A stretch of 64,000 bases of DNA from Chelatococcus sambhunathii (GTDB lineage Bacteria > Pseudomonadota > Alphaproteobacteria > Rhizobiales > Methylopilaceae): the NCBI GenBank assembly GCA_031316315.1, contig JADBEO010000020.1, positions 1-64,000 on the forward strand, given 5' to 3'. Below, piece by piece: positions 26,780 through 35,495 of this stretch; position 1 is the first letter of the stretch; every line of letters starts with the position of its first letter. The notes beneath the pieces were generated by a model. The model was given only the letters and a program-made list of their open reading frames with translations. It was not told the origin of the DNA and ran no database searches. Made by a program: the position numbers and the translations under genes.

Positions 26780-27474
26780 GCGACCCGCGCTACGCGATCT
26801 ATTACGCGCCGCCGCCGGAGAGTCCGCTCTGGACCTTCGGGTCTGCGGTGCTGGGATACGACGCCGCGACGGCGGAGCTGCGCGCGCCGCTCGCCCCGGC
26901 GGGCGTGGACGCGGCGGAGTGGGCGGAGATCACCGCGCAGCCGCGCCGCTACGGCTTCCACGGCACTCTGAAGGCGCCGTTCCGCCTCGCCGACGGCGCG
27001 AGCGAGGACGATCTGGTGGCCGCCGGGCGGACCTTCGCGCGCAAACTCAGGGCCTTCGATCTTCCCGCCCTCGAGGTGGGGGCGATTGCGACCTTCGCCG
27101 CACTGAAGACGATCACTTCTTCCGAGCAGCTGGGAGCTCTCGCCGGCGCCTGCGTCGAAGCGTTCGAGCCTTTCCGCCGACCGCCGAGCGCGGCGGAGAC
27201 GGCGCGGCGCCTCGAGGCGCCGCTCACCGAGCGCCAGCGTCAATTCCAGGAGCGGTGGGGCTATCCCTACGTGTTTGAGGAGTTCCGGTTTCACATGACG
27301 TTGACCGGAAGCCTCCCCCCAGAGCGCGTCAAGCCTGTCGTCGACGGGCTCGCCGAGCTCTATGAGGAGCATGTCGGAGCCGCGATCTCGCGGGTGAACG
27401 CCGTCACCCTCTATGTGGAGGAAGACGCGCGCGAGGGGTTCCGCATTGTCGACCGCTTCGTGTTCGGTCCCTGA
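26776..27474 (+). CDS. DUF1045 protein, 2H-phosphoesterase-like partner of phnM
   Basis: 232 aa. Two HxT/S motifs, HGTLKAPF (about residue 58) and HMTLTG (about residue 175), mark the 2H phosphoesterase fold. Proteins of this family (PF06299, named a phosphonate-operon protein) usually sit beside phnM in alphaproteobacteria and may open the ribose cyclic phosphate that C-P lyase leaves, the job PhnP does elsewhere; that role is inference. The GTG start overlaps the phnM stop, implying coupled translation. Confidence 0.85.
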   Translation: MSDPRYAIYYAPPPESPLWTFGSAVLGYDAATAELRAPLAPAGVDAAEWAEITAQPRRYGFHGTLKAPFRLADGASEDDLVAAGRTFARKLRAFDLPALEVGAIATFAALKTITSSEQLGALAGACVEAFEPFRRPPSAAETARRLEAPLTERQRQFQERWGYPYVFEEFRFHMTLTGSLPPERVKPVVDGLAELYEEHVGAAISRVNAVTLYVEEDAREGFRIVDRFVFGP

Positions 27475-27515
27475 GCCGGTATCGCCCCGTTTCGGCCGCA
27501 CTGGCGGAGGATGGC

Positions 27516-28184
27516 TTGACCACGATGCGCGCGAATCGCCTGCTTTTGTCCGCCGCCATTGCGATCGCCGGCCTTGGCGCTGTCCCGACCGCTGCGGACG
27601 CGCATCCCCATGTGTTCGTCACGTCGCGAAGCGAGCTGATCTTCGGCGCGGACGGCCGGCTCACGGGCGTGCGCCACGCCTGGACCTTCGACGACATGTT
27701 CTCGGCGATGGCGGTGCAGGGCCTCGATACGAACGGCGACGGCAAATATTCGCGCGAGGAGCTCGCGCCGCTCGCCGAGACCAACGTCACCTCGCTGCAC
27801 GAGTACAAGTTCTTCACCTTCGGCGCGGCGGGCGAGAAGAAGCTCGTCTTCGGCCAGCCGGTCGACTACTGGGCGGAAAGCGCGGCCGACGGCCGCGTAA
27901 CGCTGCATTTCACCTTGCCTGTGAAAGAAGGCGCGGCCGAGAAGGGCCAATCCTTCCGTGTCGAGGTCTACGACCCGACCTACTTCGTCGCATTCGAATT
28001 CGCGAAAGAGCACCCGGCGAAGCTCGCCGCGGCGCCGGCGAACTGCGGCGTGGCGCTCGAGCGGCCCCCGTCGCCGGACGCCGGGCAGCAGCTGAAGCTG
28101 TCCGAAGCCTATTTTTCGGGCCTGTCGCCCGGCGCCAATTTCGGCGCGCAGTTCTCGAACACGCTGCTCGTGACGTGCAAGTAG
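27516..28184 (+). CDS. DUF1007 family periplasmic protein
   Basis: 222 aa with a signal peptide (about residues 1-30, ending ADA) and the mature start HPHVFVTSRSELIF, the His-Pro-His characteristic of DUF1007. DUF1007 proteins are almost always next to NicO-type nickel/cobalt transporters, as here, and the N-terminal His-x-His suggests metal binding at the outer face. An EF-hand-like DTNGDGKYSREEL segment occurs at about residue 69. The TTG at 27516 has GGAGG 6 nt upstream; the ATG at 27525 is the alternative. Confidence 0.85.
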   Translation: MTTMRANRLLLSAAIAIAGLGAVPTAADAHPHVFVTSRSELIFGADGRLTGVRHAWTFDDMFSAMAVQGLDTNGDGKYSREELAPLAETNVTSLHEYKFFTFGAAGEKKLVFGQPVDYWAESAADGRVTLHFTLPVKEGAAEKGQSFRVEVYDPTYFVAFEFAKEHPAKLAAAPANCGVALERPPSPDAGQQLKLSEAYFSGLSPGANFGAQFSNTLLVTCK

Positions 28185-29158
28185 CTTCGTCGCGCGCACG
28201 CATCGCGGCTGCGTGCGCGTTGGCGGTCGGCTGTGTCGCGCTTATCGCCTTCGCCGCGGACGCCTTCGCGCAGAACGCCGGGCCCTTCGGCGTCGCGCGC
28301 CCCGATGGGCCGCCCCCCGGCGCACCCGGCGGTCTGTTCGGCTGGATCGCCGCCAAGCAGTCCGGCTTCTACCGCGAACTCGCCGCCGCAATCCGCTCGG
28401 TGAAGGACAGTCCCTCGGCGCTCGCGACGCTGGCGGCGCTGTCCTTCGGCTACGGGATCTTCCACGCGGCCGGTCCCGGGCACGGCAAGGCGGTGATCTC
28501 GTCCTATCTGATCGCGACCGGCGACGGTTTTCGCCGCGGCGTCGCGCTGTCCGCGGTCGCGGCCCTGCTGCAGGCCGTGACGGCGATCGCGCTCATCGCG
28601 ACCTTCGCCATCGCCCTCAGGGCGACCAGCATGGCGATGGCCGACGCGACCTTCTGGTTCGAGGCGGTGAGCTACGCCGCGGTTCTGGCCGTCGGCCTGT
28701 GGCTCGTCTGGCGCAAGGGGCGAGGTTTCGTCCTCGCGCTGCAAGGCAAATCCGACCACGTCCACGGTCCCGATTGCGCGCATGGCCACGGCGTCGACCC
28801 GCGCTTGACCGAAGGTCGCATCGACTGGCGGCAGGCCGGCGGCGCTGTGCTCGCGATCGGGCTGAGGCCCTGCACCGGCGCGCTCGTCACGCTCGTCTTC
28901 GCGCTCAGCCAGGGGATCTTCTGGGCCGGCGTCGCCGCGGCGTTCGCCATGGCGGCGGGAACGGCGATCACGGTCGCGGCCATCGCTGCGCTCGCGGTCG
29001 GCGCCAAGGCGACGGCCCTGCGCATCGCCTCCGCGCGGCCCGGCGCGGGCGCGGCTATCGTCGCCGGGCTGGAGGCGCTCGCGGCGCTGATGATCCTCGC
29101 GCTAGGCGCTCTGCTGCTCGGCGGCCTGATCGTGTCCGGGACGGGCTGGGGCGGCTGA
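28175..29158 (+). CDS. NicO-family nickel/cobalt transporter
   Basis: About 327 aa with an N-terminal export signal and roughly six membrane helices. Family signatures are FHAAGPGHGKAVISSYL and AIGLRPCTGALVTLV (the Gly-Leu-Arg-Pro-Cys-Thr block), with a His-rich cytoplasmic or periplasmic loop (KSDHVHGPDCAHGHG) between. NicO/RcnA-type proteins export Ni2+ or Co2+, though some take it up; direction cannot be told here. The GTG at 28175 overlaps the DUF1007 end by 10 nt, so the two form a coupled pair. The Pro/Gly-rich stretch after the signal peptide is odd but in frame. Confidence 0.85.
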   Translation: MQVASSRARIAAACALAVGCVALIAFAADAFAQNAGPFGVARPDGPPPGAPGGLFGWIAAKQSGFYRELAAAIRSVKDSPSALATLAALSFGYGIFHAAGPGHGKAVISSYLIATGDGFRRGVALSAVAALLQAVTAIALIATFAIALRATSMAMADATFWFEAVSYAAVLAVGLWLVWRKGRGFVLALQGKSDHVHGPDCAHGHGVDPRLTEGRIDWRQAGGAVLAIGLRPCTGALVTLVFALSQGIFWAGVAAAFAMAAGTAITVAAIAALAVGAKATALRIASARPGAGAAIVAGLEALAALMILALGALLLGGLIVSGTGWGG

Positions 29159-29235
29159 GGGCTCCAGCACCCATCGCAACGGTCCCTTGCCTTTTGCGCG
29201 CCGGACCCGACCATGGGCGGAAACGGGAGAGAACC

Positions 29236-29580
29236 ATGATCGCCGTCATCTTCGAGGTCACGCCGGCCGAAGGTCGCGCCGCCGACTACTTCTCCATGGC
29301 GATGCAGCTGAAGGCCGACGTCGAGCAGGCTGACGGCTTCATCTCGGTCGAGCGCTTCGAGAGCGTCACCCAGCCCGGCAAGTTCGTCTCGCTGTCCTTC
29401 TGGCGCGACGAGGAGGCGCTTCAGAAATGGCGCGCGCATGGCCGCCACCAGGTGATGCAGAAGGCCGGCCGTGGCGGCGTCTTCGCCGACTATCGCCTGC
29501 GCGTGTCCTCCGTCATCCGCGACTACGGCATGAGCGAGCGCGCCGAGGCGCCGGAGGACGCCGTCGCGCTGCACGGGTGA
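29236..29580 (+). CDS. Antibiotic-biosynthesis-monooxygenase (ABM) fold protein
   Basis: 114 aa dimeric alpha+beta barrel. MIAVIFEVTPAEGRAADYF, DGFISVERFES and SLSFWRDEEALQKWRAHGRH match ABM-domain proteins, a group that includes quinol monooxygenases, haem-degrading enzymes and uncharacterised stress proteins. ATG at 29236 with GGGAGAG upstream. The catalytic role cannot be deduced. It ends one base before the convergent Uma2 gene's stop. Confidence 0.85.
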   Translation: MIAVIFEVTPAEGRAADYFSMAMQLKADVEQADGFISVERFESVTQPGKFVSLSFWRDEEALQKWRAHGRHQVMQKAGRGGVFADYRLRVSSVIRDYGMSERAEAPEDAVALHG

Positions 29581-29581
29581 G

Positions 29582-30154
29582 CTATCCGGCGAAGGGCAGG
29601 CCTTCGAAGATATCTCGGGTGAGAAGCCGGCACTCGATCTCGGGCAGCTCGATCGCAGCGTCGAGCTCGTCGATGAAGCGCACCGTCCAGCCTTCCTCCG
29701 CACGCTCGTAAAACGTGATCTGCGGGCGTTCGGTGTCGACGAGCAGGATGTAGGCGAGCGACGGGATCGTCTTGTATTCCTCGACCTTCCGGATGCGGTC
29801 GGTGCCCATCGTGCTCCGCGAGAGCACTTCAACCGCCAACCTCGGTTCGACGGCCGCTGCGCCCTTGGGGTCGACCTCGCCGCATTCCACCATCAAATCT
29901 GGCCGGCGGACGTTCCCGGCAGGGATCCTCAGCGCGATGTCGTCTGTCGTCGGCTTGCAGGGCTTACGGCGGAGTTGGGTCGCAAACTCTCGTATCAAAT
30001 TGATCACCACCTGGTCGTGCGAATGGCTCGCCCCGGTCATCGACTTGAGCGGCAGGACGGGGAGGCCGTCCACCAGCTCGTAGTTCTGGTCCTGCGACTG
30101 CTGCCAGACGAGGAACTCGTCGGCGGTCATGCGCTTCAGCTCGGGCTCGCCCAT
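29582..30154 (-). CDS. Uma2 family (DUF820) restriction-endonuclease-fold protein
   Basis: 190 aa. PD-(D/E)XK-type residues are visible in order: Asp in VRRPDLMVECG, Glu in RLAVEVLSRST and Lys in RIRKVEEYKTI, followed by YILLVDTERPQITFYER. Uma2 proteins are widespread, often multi-copy, and of unknown function; a DNase activity is assumed from the fold. Somewhat lower GC than its neighbours suggests it may have moved in. Confidence 0.85.
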   Translation of the reverse strand: MGEPELKRMTADEFLVWQQSQDQNYELVDGLPVLPLKSMTGASHSHDQVVINLIREFATQLRRKPCKPTTDDIALRIPAGNVRRPDLMVECGEVDPKGAAAVEPRLAVEVLSRSTMGTDRIRKVEEYKTIPSLAYILLVDTERPQITFYERAEEGWTVRFIDELDAAIELPEIECRLLTRDIFEGLPFAG

Positions 30155-30284
30155 CGCGCGGTCTCTCGGGAGCGTCAGGAAATCCTACCACGAGGCTGAC
30201 GCGTATCCGAAGCGCCGCCCGCGGATGACTTCAAGGTCGGCGGGCTCTATCTAATCGGCGAATCCCAAGGAGCGCTGCGCAGAA

Positions 30285-31346
30285 ATGAACGCCCTAGTCC
30301 TGCCGGGCGACGCCCGCGCCATGCGCCTGCCGGCCGACCACCCGCCGGTCGTCTCGGGCCGCATTGGCGTGCTGCTGGTCAATCTCGGAACGCCGGACGC
30401 GACCGACTACTGGTCGATGCGCCGCTACCTGAAGGAGTTCCTGTCCGACCGCCGAGTGATCGAGACGTCGCGCCTGATCTGGTGGCCGCTGCTGAACGGG
30501 ATTATTCTAACCACGCGTCCCGGGCGCAAGGGCAAGGACTACGCATCGATCTGGAACCGCGAGCTCAACGAGAGCCCGCTGAGAACAATCACCCGCAGCC
30601 AGTCGGAGAAGCTTGCGGCGGCGCTCGCCGAAGCGGCGCCGAAGCTCGTCGTCGACTGGGCGATGCGCTACGGCAACCCGTCCATCGCCTCGCGCATCGA
30701 GGCACTGCAGCAGCAGGGCTGCGACCGGCTGCTGCTGGTGCCGCTCTACCCGCAATACGCCGCGGCGACCTCGGCCACGGTCTGCGACAAGGCCTTCGAC
30801 AAGCTCAAGGAGATGCGCTGGCAGCCGGTGCTGCGCGTCGCGCCGCCTTGGCCCGACGATCCGGTCTATATCGAGGCCGTCACCAGCTCGCTCCGGAAGG
30901 AGCTGGCGAAGCTGGACTTCGAGCCCGAGATTATCCTCGCCTCGTTCCACGGCGTGCCGCAGAGCTATCTTCAGAAGGGCGACCCCTATCACTGCCAGTG
31001 CCAGAAGACCGCGCGGCTGATGCGCGAGGCGCTCGGGCTCGACGAGCAGCGCTTCCGGATCACCTTCCAGTCGCGCTTCGGCCCGGAGGAGTGGCTGCAG
31101 CCCTACACCGACAAGACCGTGGAGGCGCTGGCGAAGCAGGGGGTGAAGCGCCTCGCCGTCTGCATGCCGGGCTTTTCGGCCGACTGCCTCGAGACCCTCG
31201 AGGAGATCGCCGGCGAGAACGCCGAGATCTTCCTGCACAATGGCGGCGAGAAGTTCGCCGCCATTCCCTGCCTCAACGACAGCGAGGAGGGCATGCGGGT
31301 GATCGAGCACGTCGTGCGGCGCGAGCTCATGGGCTGGATTCAATAA
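30285..31346 (+). CDS. hemH: Ferrochelatase
   Basis: 353 aa. Inserts Fe2+ into protoporphyrin IX, the last step of protohaem synthesis; membrane-associated in the cytoplasm. Landmarks: VLLVNLGTPD near the N-terminus, ILASFHGVPQSYL with the catalytic His, PYHCQCQKTA, TFQSRFGPEEWLQPYTD and PGFSADCLETLEEI. ATG at 30285 with AAGGAG upstream. It provides haem for the cyo oxidase and other haem proteins. Its 3' end faces the bufferin operon across a REP-like repeat. Confidence 0.96.
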   Translation: MNALVLPGDARAMRLPADHPPVVSGRIGVLLVNLGTPDATDYWSMRRYLKEFLSDRRVIETSRLIWWPLLNGIILTTRPGRKGKDYASIWNRELNESPLRTITRSQSEKLAAALAEAAPKLVVDWAMRYGNPSIASRIEALQQQGCDRLLLVPLYPQYAAATSATVCDKAFDKLKEMRWQPVLRVAPPWPDDPVYIEAVTSSLRKELAKLDFEPEIILASFHGVPQSYLQKGDPYHCQCQKTARLMREALGLDEQRFRITFQSRFGPEEWLQPYTDKTVEALAKQGVKRLAVCMPGFSADCLETLEEIAGENAEIFLHNGGEKFAAIPCLNDSEEGMRVIEHVVRRELMGWIQ

Positions 31347-31378
31347 GCGCTCTCAGGTCCAGACGCATGAAACGGAGC

Positions 31379-31478
31379 CGTCGTCCCGGACTTGCTCCGG
31401 GACCCATTCACGCCACCGGATCGCGATAACCTGCCGCCGCGTCGTGAATGAACCCCGGCGCTTCGGCCGGCGTGACGG
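31379..31478. repeat. REP-like inverted repeat between hemH and the bufferin operon
   Basis: Left part TCGTCCCGGACTTGCTCCGG plus GACCCATTCACG (31381-31412) and right part beginning CGTGAATGAA and ending CCGGCGTGACGG (31443-31478). Each part is itself a hairpin and the two are inverted relative to each other. The TCGTCCCGGACTTG-x-TCCGGGACCCA unit is a repeat I associate with alphaproteobacterial intergenic regions. A related element lies at 35321-35415. Confidence 0.75.
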
Positions 31479-31485
31479 CTGCGGT

Positions 31486-32277
31486 CTAAGAGACCTCGGC
31501 CGGCCGCGCCTGCGCCAGCAGTCCCGCACCGATCCAACTGGCGAGATAACCTGCCGCGCGTCCTGCGGCCTCGTCCGGCGCGGCGAAGGTCGCCGCCAGC
31601 ACGCAGAGCTCGCCGAAGGTTGAGCCGCGCGCCGCCTCGTCCCAGAGCATCGCCTCCTCGTCCGTCATGGCGCGGTACATCGGCGTCGCGCCGTCGCGCC
31701 ACACGATGAGCTTTTCCGTCGCCGCCAGCGGCGCGGCGAGGGGAGGGTCGGCGCCCTCCGCCGCGGACGACCAGAGTTCGATTGCGTTGGTGGCGAGGTC
31801 GAGGCGCGACGCGCTCGGATCGACCGAGAAGATCAGATCGCCCCAGTGCTCGGGCGGGACCGCGGCGAGATCCGCCAGCGTCAGGGGCCCTAAGTCCGCA
31901 GCGTCGAAGGCGTCAGCGAGCGCGGTCTCGAAACAAGCGAGTTCGCCGAACTCCGCGCGGTCCGACCAGGGTTCGGTCCGGGCCAAAAAATCCGCAAAGC
32001 CGCGCCCGTACCAGCGCGCGTTGCGATGGGTGGACGGATGGGCGGAGACGTAGGCCCGCGCGGCCGTCTCGAAGCCGTCGTCGCCGAGGACGGCTTTCAG
32101 GGCGGGAAAATCGCTGGCGAGGATTTCGACCAGTCGCGCCGAATAGGCGTGGCGATAGACGGCGAGCAGCGCCTCGCGCCCCTCCTTCGGACCGTCCAGC
32201 AGACCGGCGAGCACCGCATCGTCGCCGGTGAGGATCGCGTTCTGGAACGCGCCCTGGAGGGCCGCGAAGCCCCTCAT
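31486..32277 (-). CDS. bufC: DUF2063 / HvfC-BufC family peptide-modification partner
   Basis: 263 aa. The N-terminus MRGFAALQGAFQNAILTGDD ... ALLAVYRHAYSARLVEILASDFP is the DUF2063 (putative DNA-binding fold) domain. This family accompanies MNIO enzymes and is proposed to bind the precursor peptide and present it to the maturase. Its ATG overlaps the stop of the maturase gene (ATGA), so the two are coupled. The C-terminal half (FGELCVLAATFAAPDEA ...) is the family's second, less conserved domain. Confidence 0.88.
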   Translation of the reverse strand: MRGFAALQGAFQNAILTGDDAVLAGLLDGPKEGREALLAVYRHAYSARLVEILASDFPALKAVLGDDGFETAARAYVSAHPSTHRNARWYGRGFADFLARTEPWSDRAEFGELACFETALADAFDAADLGPLTLADLAAVPPEHWGDLIFSVDPSASRLDLATNAIELWSSAAEGADPPLAAPLAATEKLIVWRDGATPMYRAMTDEEAMLWDEAARGSTFGELCVLAATFAAPDEAAGRAAGYLASWIGAGLLAQARPAEVS

Positions 32278-33140
32278 GCCGCCGCCCGCGCGAGGCTTTC
32301 CGGCGGCAGGACCTCCGCCGCGATCCTGCGTGTCTCCTCGACCTCGACCATGATCTCGGCGAGCGGCGGGATGTCGGCGTCGCGCTCGATGATCGTGGAA
32401 ACCGGGCCGAAGCGCTTCAGCGCATGCCGGTAGAGCTCCCACACGTCGGCGCAGACCTCCCGGTCATGCGTGTCGATGATGTGCGTGCCGAGATGCTCGT
32501 GACCCGCCATGTGAAACTGGACGACGCGGTCCTGCGGTATGCCGTTCAGGAACTCGAGCGGGTCGTAGCCGTGGTTGAAGGAGCTGACATAGACGTTGTT
32601 GACGTCGAACAGCAGCCAGCAGCCGGAGCGGCGGGACATCTCCGAGATGAACTCCCATTCGGTCATGTCGGCTTCCGCGAAGCGGACATAGGTCGAGACG
32701 TTCTCGAGCGTCAGCGTCCTGCCGAGGGCGTTCTGGACGAGGTCGATCCGGTCGCAGACATGGTCCAGCGACTCGCGCGTGTAGGGGATCGGCAGCAGGT
32801 CGTGCAGGTTCTTGCCGTGCACGCCCGTCCAGCAGAGATGGTCCGAGATCCATCTGGGCTCGACGCGGTCCGCGAGCGCCTTCAGGCCGTTGAGATAGTC
32901 GAGGTCCGGCTCGGCGGTCGAGGCGATCGACATGGACACGCCATGCATCACCACCGGCCATCGCTCGCGGATCCGGTCGAGCATCTTCAGCGGCTGGCCG
33001 CCGGGGACCATGTAGTTCTCGGAGATCACCTCGAACCAGTCGATCGCAGGGTCGCCATCCAGAATGTCGGCGTAGTGCTCGGCCCTGAGGCCGAGCCCGA
33101 AACCGAGAAACGGCGGTTTGGCGCTTGTCGGCGCGCTCAT
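32274..33140 (-). CDS. bufB: MNIO-family (DUF692) bufferin maturase
   Basis: 288 aa TIM-barrel enzyme of the multinuclear non-haem iron-dependent oxidase family. Iron-ligand motifs are visible: MHGVSMSI (His), SDHLCWTG (Asp/His), ENVSTYVRFAE (Glu/Asn), FDVNNVYVSSFNH (Asp, Asn, His), FHMAGHE (His) and DTHDREV (Asp, His). In characterised systems such enzymes oxidise cysteines of a precursor peptide, giving thiooxazole-type heterocycles in bufferins. It lies 86 bp downstream of the cysteine-rich precursor gene and overlaps bufC. Confidence 0.92.
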   Translation of the reverse strand: MSAPTSAKPPFLGFGLGLRAEHYADILDGDPAIDWFEVISENYMVPGGQPLKMLDRIRERWPVVMHGVSMSIASTAEPDLDYLNGLKALADRVEPRWISDHLCWTGVHGKNLHDLLPIPYTRESLDHVCDRIDLVQNALGRTLTLENVSTYVRFAEADMTEWEFISEMSRRSGCWLLFDVNNVYVSSFNHGYDPLEFLNGIPQDRVVQFHMAGHEHLGTHIIDTHDREVCADVWELYRHALKRFGPVSTIIERDADIPPLAEIMVEVEETRRIAAEVLPPESLARAAA

Positions 33141-33226
33141 CGCGGTCGCTCCTTCCAGCAGAACCGACGCTAGTCAGGCTTCCCGGCGCGGGACCGCCAT
33201 CGACGATCCCGCGAGGATAGCGCGGT

Positions 33227-33490
33227 TCAGGCGGGTTCGTACTTGCCGCCGGCCTTGGCGCAATCCGCCTTGGTCGTCTCGGTGAAACCGTGGCCCTTGC
33301 ACGAGTTCTGGCCCTTGCAGGCGTTCTTGGCGGTCTTGCAGGCGCTCTGCCCCTTGCAGGCGTTCGCGCCCATGCAGTGCCCCATCTTGGCGTCCTTGGC
33401 GTTCGCGACCGGGACCATCACGGCGCCGGCAAGAATGAGGGATGCTGCTGCGGCGGCCACGGAGGCGCCGGAGATAACGTTCATCTTCAT
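33227..33490 (-). CDS. bufA: Bufferin-type cysteine-rich RiPP precursor (BufA2-like)
   Basis: 87 aa. Residues 1-31 form a signal peptide (hydrophobic core, VANA end), so the product is exported. The mature part has six Cys (39, 45, 51, 58, 64, 77), most as ACKG or SCKG. NACKGQSACK (43-52) and NACKGQNSCK (56-65) are an internal tandem repeat, and the tail TKADCAKAGGKYEPA is conserved in this family. ATG at 33490 with AGGAAAAG upstream. Known bufferins bind copper in the periplasm and protect against excess metal; copper specificity here is inferred. Confidence 0.9.
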   Translation of the reverse strand: MKMNVISGASVAAAAASLILAGAVMVPVANAKDAKMGHCMGANACKGQSACKTAKNACKGQNSCKGHGFTETTKADCAKAGGKYEPA

Positions 33491-33842
33491 TGGACTTTTC
33501 CTCGATTTTGGCAGTTGCCGGCTCTTCGGCGGGCTGGCTGCGCGAATGTCAGCCTGAGACCGCTTGGTCGCCTGTTCCGGGCGAACGGTCGACGCCGGCG
33601 GAAGGGCCTGGGGCGTCGGGGCGCGGCCATGCAGCTTCTGCGCGGCTCTGTCTCGGGTCGCAGTCCGTTCCGGCCATGCTGGCTCCATTCGTCCAGAGCA
33701 GGCTACGTCCGGGACGGCGGCCTTCGTTACGGACGCGGCGCGATTATTTTGCAGGCGAGCGCCGCGATCTTCGCCTTCGCAGGTTCGACTTGCCTTCCTA
33801 TCCGGGCTCGGGCCCTATGCCGGCCTGCAACAGGGGGCCGTC

Positions 33843-34850
33843 ATGGATTTCGGATTTTCCGGCTTCGACATCGCGGCGATCGTCGTCGCGGCGGTGATCA
33901 TCTTCGTGATCTTCGCGGGCGTGAAGACCGTCCCGCAGGGCTTCAACTACACCGTCGAGCGCTTCCAGAAGTACACCCGCACCCTCCATCCGGGCCTGAC
34001 CCTCATCGTGCCGTTCATCGACCAGATCGGTCGCAAGATGAACATGATGGAGCAGGTGCTCGACATCCCGCGGCAGGATGTCATCAGCAAGGACAATGCG
34101 ATCGTCCAGGTCGACGGCGTAGCCTTCTTCCAGGTCGTCGACGCGGCGCAGGCCTCCTACGAGGTCTCGAACCTCGAGCGCGCCATCCTCGCGCTCACCA
34201 TGACCAACATCCGCTCGGTGCTAGGCTCCATGGACCTCGACCACATGCTGAGCCAGCGCGACGAGATCAACTCGCGCCTGATGAACGTGGTCGACGCCGC
34301 CGCGGGGGCCTGGGGCGTCAAGGTCACCCGCATCGAGATCAAGGACATCACGCCGCCGGCCGACATCGTCGTCTCGATGGGCCGACAGATGAAGGCCGAG
34401 CGGGAGAAGCGCGCCGCCATTCTTGTCGCGGAAGGCGCCAAGCAGGCGCAGATCCTTGAAGCTGAAGGGCGTAGAGAAGCGGCCTTCCGGGACGCCGAGG
34501 CGCGCGAGCGCGCCGCACAGGCCGAGGCCTCCGCCACCACCATGGTGAGCGAGGCGGTTTCGCGCGGCGACATGGCGGCGCTCAACTACTTCATCGCCCA
34601 GAAGTATGTCGAGGCGCTGAAGGCGATGGCGGCCTCGCCGAACCAGAAGACGATGATCCTGCCCTACGAGGCGACCGCGCTGCTCGGCTCTCTCGGCGGC
34701 ATCGCGGAACTCGCGCGCGACACCTTCGGCGGCGGCGCCGCCGCAACGCCGGCCGCCCGCGCCACCGCGCCGGCCACGCGCACCAGCGTGCCGCCGTCGG
34801 GAGTGGTGGTCACCGGCGCGCCGCCTTCGCCGCCACGGCCGGGCGCGTGA
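33843..34850 (+). CDS. SPFH/Band-7 membrane protein (stomatin/paraslipin, QmcA-like)
   Basis: 335 aa. One N-terminal transmembrane helix (about residues 7-27) is followed by an SPFH domain ([21 protein letters not shown] ... [15 protein letters not shown]) and a long charged coiled-coil ([20 protein letters not shown] ... [11 protein letters not shown]), then a Pro/Ala-rich tail. Such proteins form large membrane rings that organise lipids and restrain membrane proteases. The next gene encodes its standard partner, NfeD. The ATG at 33843 opens the membrane helix; longer in-frame starts overlap the bufferin operon's promoter region. Confidence 0.92.
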   Translation: MDFGFSGFDIAAIVVAAVIIFVIFAGVKTVPQGFNYTVERFQKYTRTLHPGLTLIVPFIDQIGRKMNMMEQVLDIPRQDVISKDNAIVQVDGVAFFQVVDAAQASYEVSNLERAILALTMTNIRSVLGSMDLDHMLSQRDEINSRLMNVVDAAAGAWGVKVTRIEIKDITPPADIVVSMGRQMKAEREKRAAILVAEGAKQAQILEAEGRREAAFRDAEARERAAQAEASATTMVSEAVSRGDMAALNYFIAQKYVEALKAMAASPNQKTMILPYEATALLGSLGGIAELARDTFGGGAAATPAARATAPATRTSVPPSGVVVTGAPPSPPRPGA

Positions 34851-34854
34851 CCCG

Positions 34855-35307
34855 ATGCTGATGAGCCTCTGGATCACGCTCGGCGGCTGGCGCTGGATCG
34901 TCCTCGGGCTGATCCTGCTCGCGCTCGAGCTGATCGCGCCGGGAACGCTGTTGCTCTGGCTCGGCATCGCGGCGGTCGCGGTCGGGCTGGTCGCGCTCGT
35001 GATCGACCCCGGCTGGCAGGTCGAGCTAATCGCCTTCGCCGTGCTGGGCCTCGCGGCCGCGGTCGGCTGGTGGTTCTACGGCCGGCCGGACAACGCCGCG
35101 GCGAGCGATCGGCCGATGCTGAACCGCCGCGCCGAGCGCCATGTCGGCAAGGTCTTCACGCTCGACGCGCCCATCGTCCACGGCGACGGGCGCCTGAAGA
35201 TCGACGACACGACCTGGCGGGTCTCCGGACCTGATCTTCCGGCGGGCGCGAAAGTGAAGGTGCTCGGAGTCGAGGGGATCACGCTCGTCGTCGCGGCGGA
35301 TAGCTGA
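34855..35307 (+). CDS. NfeD family protein
   Basis: 150 aa. Three or four membrane helices (about residues 8-75), then a soluble OB-fold domain (ERHVGKVFTLDAPIVHGDGR ... VKVLGVEGITLVV). This is the short NfeD form without the ClpP-like protease domain. NfeD proteins pair with SPFH proteins; the spacing of 4 bp from that gene supports an operon and a shared membrane complex. Confidence 0.92.
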   Translation: MLMSLWITLGGWRWIVLGLILLALELIAPGTLLLWLGIAAVAVGLVALVIDPGWQVELIAFAVLGLAAAVGWWFYGRPDNAAASDRPMLNRRAERHVGKVFTLDAPIVHGDGRLKIDDTTWRVSGPDLPAGAKVKVLGVEGITLVVAADS

Positions 35308-35320
35308 AGAAAGTAGAGGC

Positions 35321-35415
35321 CGTCATTCCGGGCTTGTCCCGGAATCCATTACCGCCGCGGCCCCTGTGCTTGCGATGGTCGTGATGATGGGTCCCGGCCC
35401 TCCGGCCGGGACGAC
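35321..35415. repeat. REP-like inverted repeat between nfeD and the ALDH gene
   Basis: Two hairpin units, CGTCATTCCGGGCTTGTCCC/GGAATCCA (35321-35348) and GGTCCCGGCC-CTCC-GGCCGGGACGACG (from 35389), face each other between two convergent genes. The layout matches the element at 31379-31478, so they are probably members of one dispersed family. Confidence 0.7.
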
Positions 35416-35495
35416 GCGCGGCGTTTTCCGATCGAGTCTGAACGCCGCTCGCTCTATGCTGAACGTCTCCGGATCGCGCCAAGACCACGAGCCTG

